In this document: one piece after another, positions 6,416 to 14,375 of the stretch
Numbering within the stretch: the stretch's first letter is position 1
How the letters are laid out: every line of letters starts with the position of its first letter
Assembly (NCBI GenBank): GCA_902791885.1
Contig: CADAXO010000044.1
Location: 1-22,246 of the forward strand
Direction of reading: 5' to 3'
From: Oscillospiraceae bacterium
GTDB lineage: Bacteria > Bacillota_A > Clostridia > Saccharofermentanales > Saccharofermentanaceae
DNA length: 22,246 bases
Made by a program: the position numbers and the translations under genes
Notes under the pieces: model-generated
Seen by the model: only the letters and a program-made list of their open reading frames with translations
Database searches by the model: none
What the model was told of the DNA's origin: nothing

Positions 6416-9400
6416 TCATGGGTTAAGACAAACTCCCTGAGAATTAAAGTTATATCTCTTTCCTCCTATGGTTCTGCTGCCTGTCACCATAATACCATTG
6501 CCGTCAAAGTAATACCATTTTCCGTCGGATTTAAGCCAACCAGTCTTCATGACACCAGACCCCTGGAAGTAATACCATTTATTGGATATCTTCTTCCAGC
6601 CTGTAACCATTGCACCGTTTCCATCAAAGTAGTACCACTTCCCGGATATCTTTAACCATCCTTTTGCCATGGCTCCGCTGCCTTTGAAGTAGTACCACTT
6701 GTCGGATATCTTCCGCCAACCCGTAGTCATTAGGCCGTTATTATCGAAGTAATACCATACTCCTCCAAGTTTTTGCCATCCGGTCTGCATGATCCCGTGT
6801 TCACCGCAGTAATACCACTTGTAATCCTTATAAAGCCATCCCAGATGAATCCTCCCCTGTGTGTCATACCAGAACCACCAGCCATTAGCTTGCCCCCATT
6901 TGTTAACAACTGAATTCGTAATATATGTCGTATTGGGATTGTAGCTGAAGGTCACCCATACCCTATTGATCATTGTATACTGACATTTATATACAGATCC
7001 GTCATAACGTTGATTTGTTTCTGCAATTACATTCACATCATTGCACATACTTACAAGAAGCGGACTGTGACTAATGTCAATACTTGAAATTGGGTTCCCG
7101 TCTATACTAAGAGTTCGCAGTTCTGAATTATTGCTGACATTGAGATTTGATAACCGACATCCCGTCAAATCAAGGGACTGCAGTTTCGTATTATTAGTCA
7201 AATTTATACTCGTAATAGGATTATTGGAGCAAGATAGTATTTCGAGATTTCTATTTGCTGACATATTCAGTGAAGAAATTGAATTATCTCCACAATATAA
7301 GGTTTTCAGTTTAGAATTATTGCTGACATTGAGGGTAGAAAGATTGTTACAAGAACAAGATAAAGTCAACAATTCAGGGCAATTACTGATATCAACTGAA
7401 ATCAAATTATTATTGTAGCAGTCAAGCTCAGTTAATTCACTTAGATTTCCTAATACTAATGATGTGAGCTGATTATTCGAGCAATTGACAAAACTAAGAT
7501 TCGTAAGGCCTTCGACATTCAAAGATGTGAGATGATTAGACGAGCAATCTATATAATTAAGATTTGTAAAACTACTGACATCCAAGGATGAAAGGTTATT
7601 ATACGCACAGTCAATACTAGTAATATTTGCATTAGGATTCAATACAAGTGCTTCAAGATCATCATCCGCACAGGATAATTCAATAAGTTCCGTCAAATTA
7701 CTCAGATTCAGAGTTCCTCCAAGAAAGCAGCTGCTACAATTTAAGAGCTCAAGAGCCGCAAAATATTCAATACCGGTAATATCCTCTACATGATTACCAA
7801 AACCTGCACTGTAACTCGATATATTGATCTCTGTTACATTTGATATTTCAGATGGACTTAATATACCGTTATTATCGCTGTCGCAGTATTCATTGATATA
7901 ACACCTGAATGTCCTATCAGGAAAGAACTCTTCAGTTATCGGTATCTCGTCGTCCCCATGATCATAAGTTGTGATGATACTGGCAGTGTCATTTATACGA
8001 ATATAACTATGGTCGCTTTCACTCTGACCTTTATCAGTGTCTATGTAACTGTAAGTAATTACTCCATCTTCCTGAGATAATATGCCATTCTCAATAACTA
8101 CAATAAGGTCGGCAAGGCTGCTTACATCTAAAACAACAATATTGTTGTAACTAAAGTCAATCTGATAAAGAGAACTGCAGCCAGTCAGATCTGAAAACCT
8201 GATCAAATTATGAGAACAGTCAAGGCGCCTCAAAGAAGAACATCCGCTTAATGAAACACTATCTATTTGATTATGGGAGCAAATCAGAACCTCTATACTG
8301 GTATTTCCACCAATATAAACGCCGTATAGATTATTATTAGAACAGTCAACATAGGTCAATGCTGACTGTTCACTTAATTCTGACATATATTGAAGATTAT
8401 TAGAGGAACAGACCAACGTCTTAAGATTGGGATTGTTGTAATATTCAATATACAACTCTGTTAGACTATTATATGAACAGTCTAATTCTTCAAGATCATA
8501 GAGGCTATTAAGATTGAGTTCAGTTAACCGGTTATTGGAACAATTCAGTGTAACTAATGAAAAACAATTGGATAAATCAAGTGATGTAATCTGATTATCT
8601 GAACAATCAAGATCAATAAGCTGATAATTTCTTGTGAGATCAAGATTTGATATGGAGTTTCCCGAACAATCGAGATTTGTCAACGAGATAAACAGCTCGA
8701 GACCTGTAAGATCAGATATTCTCAATGATGAAATATCCATACTTGTAATCGATTTAATCTCCGACACACTTAAACTATTGCTGTTATTTGTGTCAATATT
8801 CAAAGAAACGAATGATCTGAAATTCGGATCAGGGAAGTTAACATTATCTATGGGTATATCTTCTGCCTCAGGAACTATCAATTCACAATCAAGATCATAT
8901 TCTAAGCGTTTGTAGTCACCATCATTGATCGTGTATCTATTCCAGTAATCATAATCTTCCCGAACACCATGATAATAAACATATACCAATGCGGGCTGGT
9001 TACTGATATCAAGTTCTGTCAAACTGTTTCCCGCACAACTCAGACTGGTAATACTAGGATTATTAGACAGATCAAGACTTGATATCTGGTTACCATAACA
9101 TCCTAAAGATTTTAAATGAGTATTATGAGAAACATCTAATTGCTGTAAACGGTTGCAATCGACTCCTAAGTATTCCAGATTCGTGTTATTACTTACGTCT
9201 ATAGAGGTCAGAAGATTGGAATCACAAACAAAACTCGTCAATGCCATATTATTTGTAACAGCAATTGAACTTATCTGATTTCTATCAATATTCAGATACT
9301 CAAGATTGGTATTCCGTGTTACATCAAGTGAAGTCAAACGATTATTAGAGCATGAAAGTGATTTAAGCTGTGTATTCGAAGTGACTATCAACTCACTAAG

Positions 9401-10057
9401 ATTGTTGTTGTCACAGTAAAGACTCTGAAGATTCGTATTATTGGATAAATCAATTGAAGTTATGTTGTTACTGCAAAACTCTAACGATTCAAGATGCGTG
9501 TTACCGCTTACATCGATAGAAGACAACTGACAGTAACTGCAATATAATTCTTTAAGATTTGGAAAGAATGAAATACCGGTAAGGTCACTAAGAGCTGTCC
9601 AGCTTAAATGAATACTTACCACGTTGTTACACTCTGTATAACTAAGATAATTATCCTCGTTATAATCAAATCCGCTTACATAATCTCTTAATACTTCATC
9701 CGGGAAATTCGTTGAATTAATCTCAACCGAACCCGAAGCATCGTATGGGAGTTCAGAAAGATCCATTTCCTCTGACACACAAACAACAATCTCATCTTCA
9801 GACACTTCATCTGTGATATCGTCATCTTCAATCTCTGAAACCTCTATAACTTCCGGTTCATCGGTTACTATTAACTCTTCTGTATCGTCCGAAGAGTTGG
9901 TTTCCTCTGTCTCTTCTGATTCGTCGTCCACAACTTCAATTTCTAAAAGGTTATCGGAAATATCATTCTCATCAGCCATCAAATATCCTGAACAAGAAAT
10001 GACAAACGAAAAAGAAAGAGAAACACTAAGCGCTTTCCTTAAAACCTTGGATTTCAT
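6416..10057 (-). CDS. Surface protein with three EF-hand/LRR modules and choline-binding-type repeats
   Basis: A 1213-residue secreted protein. Residues 1-28 are a signal peptide (a lipobox-like VISC at 19-22 is also present). Residues 29-105 are acidic. Three modules follow, beginning near 113, 402 and 706; each opens with an FPD(x)xxR element, an EF-hand-like loop (DYNEDNYLSYTE 131-142, DTNNSNSLSVSE 422-433, DSDNNGILSPSE 726-737) and then about 21-residue leucine-rich repeats with an LxCSxN core. Residues 1053-1213 hold about eight Trp/Tyr-rich cell wall binding repeats of 20 residues (GW..ISGKWYYFDGNGAM pattern). LRR arrays usually bind protein or glycan ligands, and the tail would hold the protein on the wall non-covalently. 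A GGGGG stretch lies 9 bases before the ATG. It appears to be a single gene between two intergenic gaps. Confidence 0.9.
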   Translation of the reverse strand: MKSKVLRKALSVSLSFSFVISCSGYLMADENDISDNLLEIEVVDDESEETEETNSSDDTEELIVTDEPEVIEVSEIEDDDITDEVSEDEIVVCVSEEMDLSELPYDASGSVEINSTNFPDEVLRDYVSGFDYNEDNYLSYTECNNVVSIHLSWTALSDLTGISFFPNLKELYCSYCQLSSIDVSGNTHLESLEFCSNNITSIDLSNNTNLQSLYCDNNNLSELIVTSNTQLKSLSCSNNRLTSLDVTRNTNLEYLNIDRNQISSIAVTNNMALTSFVCDSNLLTSIDVSNNTNLEYLGVDCNRLQQLDVSHNTHLKSLGCYGNQISSLDLSNNPSITSLSCAGNSLTELDISNQPALVYVYYHGVREDYDYWNRYTINDGDYKRLEYDLDCELIVPEAEDIPIDNVNFPDPNFRSFVSLNIDTNNSNSLSVSEIKSITSMDISSLRISDLTGLELFISLTNLDCSGNSISNLDLTRNYQLIDLDCSDNQITSLDLSNCFSLVTLNCSNNRLTELNLNSLYDLEELDCSYNSLTELYIEYYNNPNLKTLVCSSNNLQYMSELSEQSALTYVDCSNNNLYGVYIGGNTSIEVLICSHNQIDSVSLSGCSSLRRLDCSHNLIRFSDLTGCSSLYQIDFSYNNIVVLDVSSLADLIVVIENGILSQEDGVITYSYIDTDKGQSESDHSYIRINDTASIITTYDHGDDEIPITEEFFPDRTFRCYINEYCDSDNNGILSPSEISNVTEINISSYSAGFGNHVEDITGIEYFAALELLNCSSCFLGGTLNLSNLTELIELSCADDDLEALVLNPNANITSIDCAYNNLSSLDVSSFTNLNYIDCSSNHLTSLNVEGLTNLSFVNCSNNQLTSLVLGNLSELTELDCYNNNLISVDISNCPELLTLSCSCNNLSTLNVSNNSKLKTLYCGDNSISSLNMSANRNLEILSCSNNPITSINLTNNTKLQSLDLTGCRLSNLNVSNNSELRTLSIDGNPISSIDISHSPLLVSMCNDVNVIAETNQRYDGSVYKCQYTMINRVWVTFSYNPNTTYITNSVVNKWGQANGWWFWYDTQGRIHLGWLYKDYKWYYCGEHGIMQTGWQKLGGVWYYFDNNGLMTTGWRKISDKWYYFKGSGAMAKGWLKISGKWYYFDGNGAMVTGWKKISNKWYYFQGSGVMKTGWLKSDGKWYYFDGNGIMVTGSRTIGGKRYNFNSQGVCLNP

Positions 10058-10089
10058 ATCTCGATACCCCCGAAAATATATGTAATTAG

Positions 10090-10095
10090 ATTATA
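10090..10095 (-). promoter_or_regulatory. Possible -10 element for the LRR surface protein gene
   Basis: A perfect TATAAT on the minus strand, 32 bases before the start codon. The region 17 bases further upstream is A-rich (AAAAAT) and does not match a -35, so a full promoter is not proven. Confidence 0.4.
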
Positions 10096-10138
10096 AGAAA
10101 CAGAAATATCGCATTTTTTTCGTTTTTTTAAACAAATC

Positions 10139-10165
10139 ATAAAACCTCCGGCTTTCACCGGAGGT
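10139..10165 (-). terminator. Rho-independent terminator after obg
   Basis: A perfect 8-bp hairpin (ACCTCCGG and CCGGAGGT, 6-base loop, 10144-10165), which on the minus strand is followed by TTTTAT. It lies about 120 bases beyond the obg stop and before the LRR gene promoter region, and would end the ribosomal/obg transcript. Confidence 0.75.
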
Positions 10166-10286
10166 CGTCTGACAAACTTTACTTACTCGAAGAAGGTAAT
10201 TACTCTATGGCTTTAGTATAGCGAAGCATTGCGAAACCAATATGAAAATTTGTGAACAAACTGTAAATCCGTTTACAACCTGTTTA

Positions 10287-11564
10287 TCAGTCTACCCATT
10301 CGAACACGAAATCATCGATTCTGACCTCGTCTCCGTCCTGAATCCCCGCCTCTTTCAAAGCATCGTAAACGCCTTCTTTTACAAGGGCTCTCTGGAAATA
10401 CTGAGCCGAATCATAAACATCAAAGTCAGTAGTAGCACGAAGCCTTGATGCCCACGACCCTTCAATGACGAACATGTCGCCGTCCCTGCCGATCGTAAAC
10501 TTCTTCTCTTTCTCGAACTTATAGACCTTCTGGCTGTCTTTTTCGATCTGATCGTGTATGACCGGAGGAGGAAGCTTACTTACAAGTTCAGTCACCTTAT
10601 CCGTCAGTTCCTTAACGCCCTGTCTTGTGGCGGCGCTTATAACAAAGAAGTCCTCGTAGCCCTGCTTACGGACCTCTTCCTCAAACATTATGATCTCCTC
10701 ATCTATCGCGTCGTCGCACTTATTTGCGACGACCACCTGAGGACGCTTGCTCAATTCTTCATTAAACTCGCGAAGCTCCTTATTGATCGAATTAAAGTCA
10801 TCAATAGGATCTCTTCCGTCATGTGCGGAGACGTCAACAACGTGGATCAGAAGTCTCGTTCTCTCGATGTGTCTTAAGAAGTCGTGACCCAAGCCCGCGC
10901 CTTCATGCGCATCCTCGATAAGACCGGGGATATCCGCGATAACGAAAGACTGGTCGAAGTCCTGAACAACACCTAAGACAGGCTCAAGCGTTGTGAAAGG
11001 ATAATCTGCGATCCTGGGCTTCGCACGCGTCATGACCGACAGCAGAGTCGACTTACCCGCATTAGGATAACCTACGAGTCCCACGTCAGCGATAAGCTTG
11101 AGTTCTACAAGAAGATTCTTCTCCTCGCCCGGCATACCGAGGTGTGCGAACTGCGGGGCCTGTCTTACGGAGTTCGCGAAATGCATATTTCCGAGACCGC
11201 CCTTGCCGCCGACGCAGATGATCTCTTCCTGCTTGTCTTCAGTGAAGTCAGCGAGGATCTTGCCTGTATCCGCATCCTTGATAACGGTACCTACGGGCAC
11301 TGCGATCCTCAAGTCCTCACCGCCTCTTCCGTACATCTTGCGGTTCATGCCTTTCGCGCCGTCGGGGGCAACGAACTTATGCTTAAATCTGAAAGCCTGA
11401 AGTGTCGTGAGCTTCTCTGCCGCAACAAATACGACGTTGCCGCCCTTACCGCCGTCACCGCCGTCAGGACCGCCGTTCGTGATGTATTTCTCGGTATGGA
11501 ATGAACACATACCCGGGCCGCCGTCACCCGCCTTTACGTATATTTTCGCGTGATCTATAAACAT
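10287..11564 (-). CDS. obg: GTPase Obg (CgtA)
   Basis: Essential ribosome-associated GTPase that acts in late 50S subunit assembly and links to stress responses. The 425 residues show all three domains: the glycine-rich Obg fold (1-158), the G domain with GYPNAGKS (165-172), PFTT (189-192), DIPG (211-214), NKCD (281-284) and SAA (310-312), and a C-terminal OCT domain (about 345-425) found in Gram-positive Obg. The length and motifs are normal. It follows rpmA, the standard Bacillota order, but a strong terminator hairpin lies in the 74-base gap, so its expression depends on readthrough or a promoter I could not identify. The site before the ATG (AAGG) is weak. Confidence 0.98.
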   Translation of the reverse strand: MFIDHAKIYVKAGDGGPGMCSFHTEKYITNGGPDGGDGGKGGNVVFVAAEKLTTLQAFRFKHKFVAPDGAKGMNRKMYGRGGEDLRIAVPVGTVIKDADTGKILADFTEDKQEEIICVGGKGGLGNMHFANSVRQAPQFAHLGMPGEEKNLLVELKLIADVGLVGYPNAGKSTLLSVMTRAKPRIADYPFTTLEPVLGVVQDFDQSFVIADIPGLIEDAHEGAGLGHDFLRHIERTRLLIHVVDVSAHDGRDPIDDFNSINKELREFNEELSKRPQVVVANKCDDAIDEEIIMFEEEVRKQGYEDFFVISAATRQGVKELTDKVTELVSKLPPPVIHDQIEKDSQKVYKFEKEKKFTIGRDGDMFVIEGSWASRLRATTDFDVYDSAQYFQRALVKEGVYDALKEAGIQDGDEVRIDDFVFEWVD

Positions 11565-11580
11565 AGTTTTCTACCTTAAG

Positions 11581-11613
11581 AAAAATGCCTGCCGAATATG
11601 ACTTCGACAGGCA
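11581..11613 (-). terminator. Terminator between rpmA and obg
   Basis: On the minus strand an 11-bp stem with one G-U pair (TGCCTGTCGAA against TTCGGCAGGCA, 6-base loop, 11586-11613) is followed by TTTTTC. It begins 25 bases after the rpmA stop. It would terminate or reduce transcription into obg. Confidence 0.85.
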
Positions 11614-11638
11614 ATCAGTTCAATTTGATCTGCTCTTA

Positions 11639-11929
11639 TCAGTTCGCAGGATAAACGCTGACCTGCTTCTTGGAAGAACCGACTCTCTCATACTTTACGA
11701 GACCGTCGATCTTAGCAAAAAGAGTGTCGTCAGATCCGATTCCGACATTGTTACCGGGATGGATCTTCGTGCCGCGCTGCCTTACGATGATGTTGCCTGC
11801 GACTACGCTCTGACCGTCGCCCTTCTTAGCTCCGAGTCTCTTGGACTGGGACTCACGACCGTTCTTGGTGGAACCCATTCCCTTCTTATGAGCGAAGAGC
11901 GCGAAGAGCTGTAAATTCATGTTAAGCAT
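11639..11929 (-). CDS. rpmA: 50S ribosomal protein L27 with Prp-cleaved N-terminal extension
   Basis: L27, 96 residues, lies near the peptidyl transferase centre of the 50S subunit. The body ([15 protein letters not shown] onward, ending [18 protein letters not shown]) is standard. As in other Bacillota it starts with an extension that the protease Prp must remove so that the N-terminal tail can reach the tRNA site. Here the extension reads [17 protein letters not shown]: the usual LQLFA is followed by a second LFA, an in-frame 9-base repeat (CTCTTCGCG, CTCTTCGCT) seen in no common version I recall. Start: ATG 11929, with AGGAGG 6 bases upstream. The protease gene is immediately upstream in the operon. 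Confidence 0.98.
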   Translation of the reverse strand: MLNMNLQLFALFAHKKGMGSTKNGRESQSKRLGAKKGDGQSVVAGNIIVRQRGTKIHPGNNVGIGSDDTLFAKIDGLVKYERVGSSKKQVSVYPAN

Positions 11930-11950
11930 CTTACACCTCCTAAGTGTGTG

Positions 11951-12322
11951 TCAATATTCCTCTGTGATCTCGATGTATCTGTTACCGTCTGTATTTACTG
12001 AAGATGCAAGAGAGATAAATCCCAAGACTATCGTCTCCATTATCACCTGTGCCCTGTCTTCAGCGGCCTGATCGCGACATCTTCCTTCCGGAATGATTAT
12101 CTCGGCGCTTACATTGCCGTCTCCCATATCCTCCGCTATCCTGGTCGAAAACTCTGTATCTATACCGCATATCCTCTCGAGAGAGTTAGCGAGTGTATAT
12201 ACAAGTGTCGATGCTCCTGCGCAGATTATGTCGGATCCTTCTTCGGCATATCCCGAATGTCCGTTAAGAAACACTCCTGTGATCTTCCGGGACCCGTCTC
12301 TGACGACTTTAACGGTTATCAT
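11951..12322 (-). CDS. prp: Ribosomal-processing cysteine protease Prp
   Basis: Cysteine protease that trims the N-terminus of L27 and is essential in Bacillota that carry the extended form. The 123 residues contain the catalytic pair in LNGHSGYAEEGSDIICAGAS (19-38): His22 and Cys34. The remainder, including the QAAEDRAQVIMETIVLGF helix, fits the family (YsxB). It sits between rplU (13-base gap) and rpmA (21-base gap), the conserved order. An AGGA stretch is just upstream of the ATG. Confidence 0.96.
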   Translation of the reverse strand: MITVKVVRDGSRKITGVFLNGHSGYAEEGSDIICAGASTLVYTLANSLERICGIDTEFSTRIAEDMGDGNVSAEIIIPEGRCRDQAAEDRAQVIMETIVLGFISLASSVNTDGNRYIEITEEY

Positions 12323-12335
12323 TACATCCTACGTA

Positions 12336-12638
12336 TTACGCGATACCTGTAATACGTACTCTTGTATAAGGCTGTCTGTGGCCGTTCTTTCTTCTGTAGC
12401 CCTTCTTAGCCTTGTACTTAAGAACAACTACCTTCTTGTTCTTGCCCTGCTTAACAACTTCACCTGTAACCTTAGCTGCTACATCAGAGCCAGCCTTGAT
12501 TCCGTCGTCGTCGCCAACAGCCAGAACTTCGTCGAAAGTAATTGAATCGCCGGCCTCGCCCTCGAGCTTCTCAACGAAGATCTCGTCGCCAACAGCAACC
12601 TTGTACTGCTTGCCGCCTGTCTTAATTACTGCGTACAT
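12336..12638 (-). CDS. rplU: 50S ribosomal protein L21
   Basis: L21, 100 residues, binds 23S rRNA in the large subunit. The start [18 protein letters not shown] and the end [21 protein letters not shown] are diagnostic. It is the first gene of the rplU-prp-rpmA block, with AGGAGG 7 bases before its ATG, a roughly 110-base leader and a strong promoter upstream, and it diverges from the DHH phosphoesterase gene. Confidence 0.98.
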   Translation of the reverse strand: MYAVIKTGGKQYKVAVGDEIFVEKLEGEAGDSITFDEVLAVGDDDGIKAGSDVAAKVTGEVVKQGKNKKVVVLKYKAKKGYRRKNGHRQPYTRVRITGIA

Positions 12639-12748
12639 ACTGTGTCCTCCTGTTCTTCCAGTCTCGCTGCTTCACCCGAGGCAGTGCTCAAAACCCTTGT
12701 AAATCAAGCATTTTTACGCACATTTAGAAGCCCGTCGCATGCGGTCAC
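12639..12748 (-). promoter_or_regulatory. Probable L21 leader (5' UTR of rplU)
   Basis: From the inferred start near 12748 to the rplU ATG there are about 110 bases of untranslated leader. It contains a hairpin at 12667-12684 (CTGC and GCAG arms with an inner TC/GA pair) and other G-rich segments. Bacillota rplU operons commonly carry an autoregulatory L21 leader at this place; I cannot verify that this one matches that family, so the assignment is by position and structure. Confidence 0.5.
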
Positions 12749-12754
12749 CCGCGT

Positions 12755-12783
12755 ATACTAACATCAAAGGGTCGGTATGTCAA
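12755..12783 (-). promoter_or_regulatory. Sigma-A promoter of rplU-prp-rpmA(-obg)
   Basis: On the minus strand TTGACA (12778-12783) is a perfect -35, followed by a 17-base spacer and TAGTAT (12755-12760). Transcription would begin near 12748. This is the strongest promoter seen in the window, as expected for ribosomal protein genes. Confidence 0.88.
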
Positions 12784-12869
12784 CGATTTCTTCATATATA
12801 AATAAGGGAAAAGGCACGAGGCTGCATAAAGTGTTAAAATACATTTAGTTTTTACCGAGGAGTCAGCTC

Positions 12870-14372
12870 ATGCGCCTTTCAGACCTTCTAAAATATAATG
12901 ACATAGTTATTCAATGCCACGATAACCCCGACGCCGATGCGCTTGCATCAGGATTTGCATTATACACTTTCCTCAAGAGCAAGGGAAAAGAACCTGAATT
13001 TATCTACAGAGGCGTCCACCCCATAAGCAAGAGCAATCTTCAGATAATGGTCGAGGAACTTAAGATACCCGTTGTATACGCTCCTGAGTATGACCGTGTC
13101 CCCGATGTGCTTCTCGTATGCGACTGTCAGTACGGTCAGCGTAACGTTACGACAACCAAGGCAAGATACGTTGCAATAATCGACCATCATCAGGTCACGG
13201 TCGAACTTCCGAGATTCGCAGAGATCAGAAGCAGCGTCGGTTCATGTTCCACTGTAGTATGGGATATGTTAAGGGTAGAAGGATTTGACGTTAATGAGAA
13301 CAAAGATCTCGCGACCGCTCTCTATTACGGTCTTTACACCGATACGAACAAATTCAGTGAAGTAAGCCACCCTCTGGACCGCGATATGATCGACTCACTC
13401 ATAATCAACAAGAGTCTTATAACCAAGATGAGCAATTCGAACATCTCACTCGAGGAACTCAAGATCACCGGTAAGGCGATCCTCGATTACACATATATCG
13501 AAGACATCAGATGTCTGGTCATCAAGACCGAACCCTGCGATCCGAATATATTGGGCGTGATAAGTGATTTCGCGATGGAGACTGCGGAAGTCGATGTCTG
13601 CATCGCTTATTACATAAGTCCTGATGAGATCAAGTTCTCCGTCAGATCCTGCATCAAGGAAGTCCACGCCAATGAACTTGCGGAGTTTATCGCAAAAGGC
13701 ATCGGCGGAGGCGGCGGTCATCTTCTTAAGGCCGGCGGAACCATCCGACCCGAGAAAGTTCCCGAAGGCATCTCCGACATCATCGAGACGAGGATCCGCG
13801 AATACTTCGATCTCTATGAGGTTCTCTATGCGAAGACTGCTCAGATAGACACCTCTTCAATGAACATGTACACGAAGAAAGAACAGAAGTTGGGCGTAGT
13901 CAAGATGTCCGATGTATATAAGGTCGGAACTCCCGTTGAGATCAGAACTCTCGAAGGCGATGTCAATATTACAATAGCCGATGACACCTATCTTATGATC
14001 GGTATCGAGGGCGAGATCTACCCTATCTCCGAAGAGAAACTCACGAACAGTTATAACGCGACAGGCTTCGCATTCGTTAAGACTTTCGAATATGAACCTT
14101 CAGTCCGTAATCTTTCAACCGGAGAGACCGCAGCTGTCATGCAGTATGCGAAGACCGTCATCAGTCCTCCGGGCTCGGCAAAGATATATGCCAAACCTCT
14201 GGACCACTACATCAAGCTTTTCACGGCATGGGATGACGAGAAGTACTACTCGGGTGTACCCGGTGACTACATTGCCGTAAGAGAAGACGACCCGCATGAT
14301 ATTTACGTTATAAGCGGCAGGCTTTTCGACCAGCTTTACAGGCCGGCGGCAAGAGGCTTCACTTTCACATAA
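12870..14372 (+). CDS. DHH/DHHA1 family phosphoesterase with novel C-terminal extension
   Basis: A 500-residue protein. Residues 1-320 are a DHH-DHHA1 phosphoesterase: HDNPDAD (17-23), CDC (84-86), DHH (105-107), YTDT (156-159), all metal-binding, and the DHHA1 nucleotide-binding loop GGGGGH (279-284). Relatives are NrnA-type oligoribonucleases and c-di-AMP or pApA phosphodiesterases; the substrate here is undetermined. Residues about 325-500 are not part of the usual family (around 310-340 residues) and contain two possibly related segments ending in GEIYPISEEKLTNSY (381-395) and PGDYIAV...DIYVISGRLFDQLY (464-490). The ATG at 12870 has GAGGAG 7 bases upstream. It is transcribed away from rplU and ends 3 bases from the TIR protein stop. 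Confidence 0.88.
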   Translation: MRLSDLLKYNDIVIQCHDNPDADALASGFALYTFLKSKGKEPEFIYRGVHPISKSNLQIMVEELKIPVVYAPEYDRVPDVLLVCDCQYGQRNVTTTKARYVAIIDHHQVTVELPRFAEIRSSVGSCSTVVWDMLRVEGFDVNENKDLATALYYGLYTDTNKFSEVSHPLDRDMIDSLIINKSLITKMSNSNISLEELKITGKAILDYTYIEDIRCLVIKTEPCDPNILGVISDFAMETAEVDVCIAYYISPDEIKFSVRSCIKEVHANELAEFIAKGIGGGGGHLLKAGGTIRPEKVPEGISDIIETRIREYFDLYEVLYAKTAQIDTSSMNMYTKKEQKLGVVKMSDVYKVGTPVEIRTLEGDVNITIADDTYLMIGIEGEIYPISEEKLTNSYNATGFAFVKTFEYEPSVRNLSTGETAAVMQYAKTVISPPGSAKIYAKPLDHYIKLFTAWDDEKYYSGVPGDYIAVREDDPHDIYVISGRLFDQLYRPAARGFTFT

Positions 14373-14375
14373 AGC

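Noticed and set aside
10111..10131. Runs of T at 10114-10129 as a plus-strand terminator tail
   Set aside because: No hairpin precedes them on the plus strand and no plus-strand gene ends there; the minus-strand hairpin at 10144-10165 explains the terminator.
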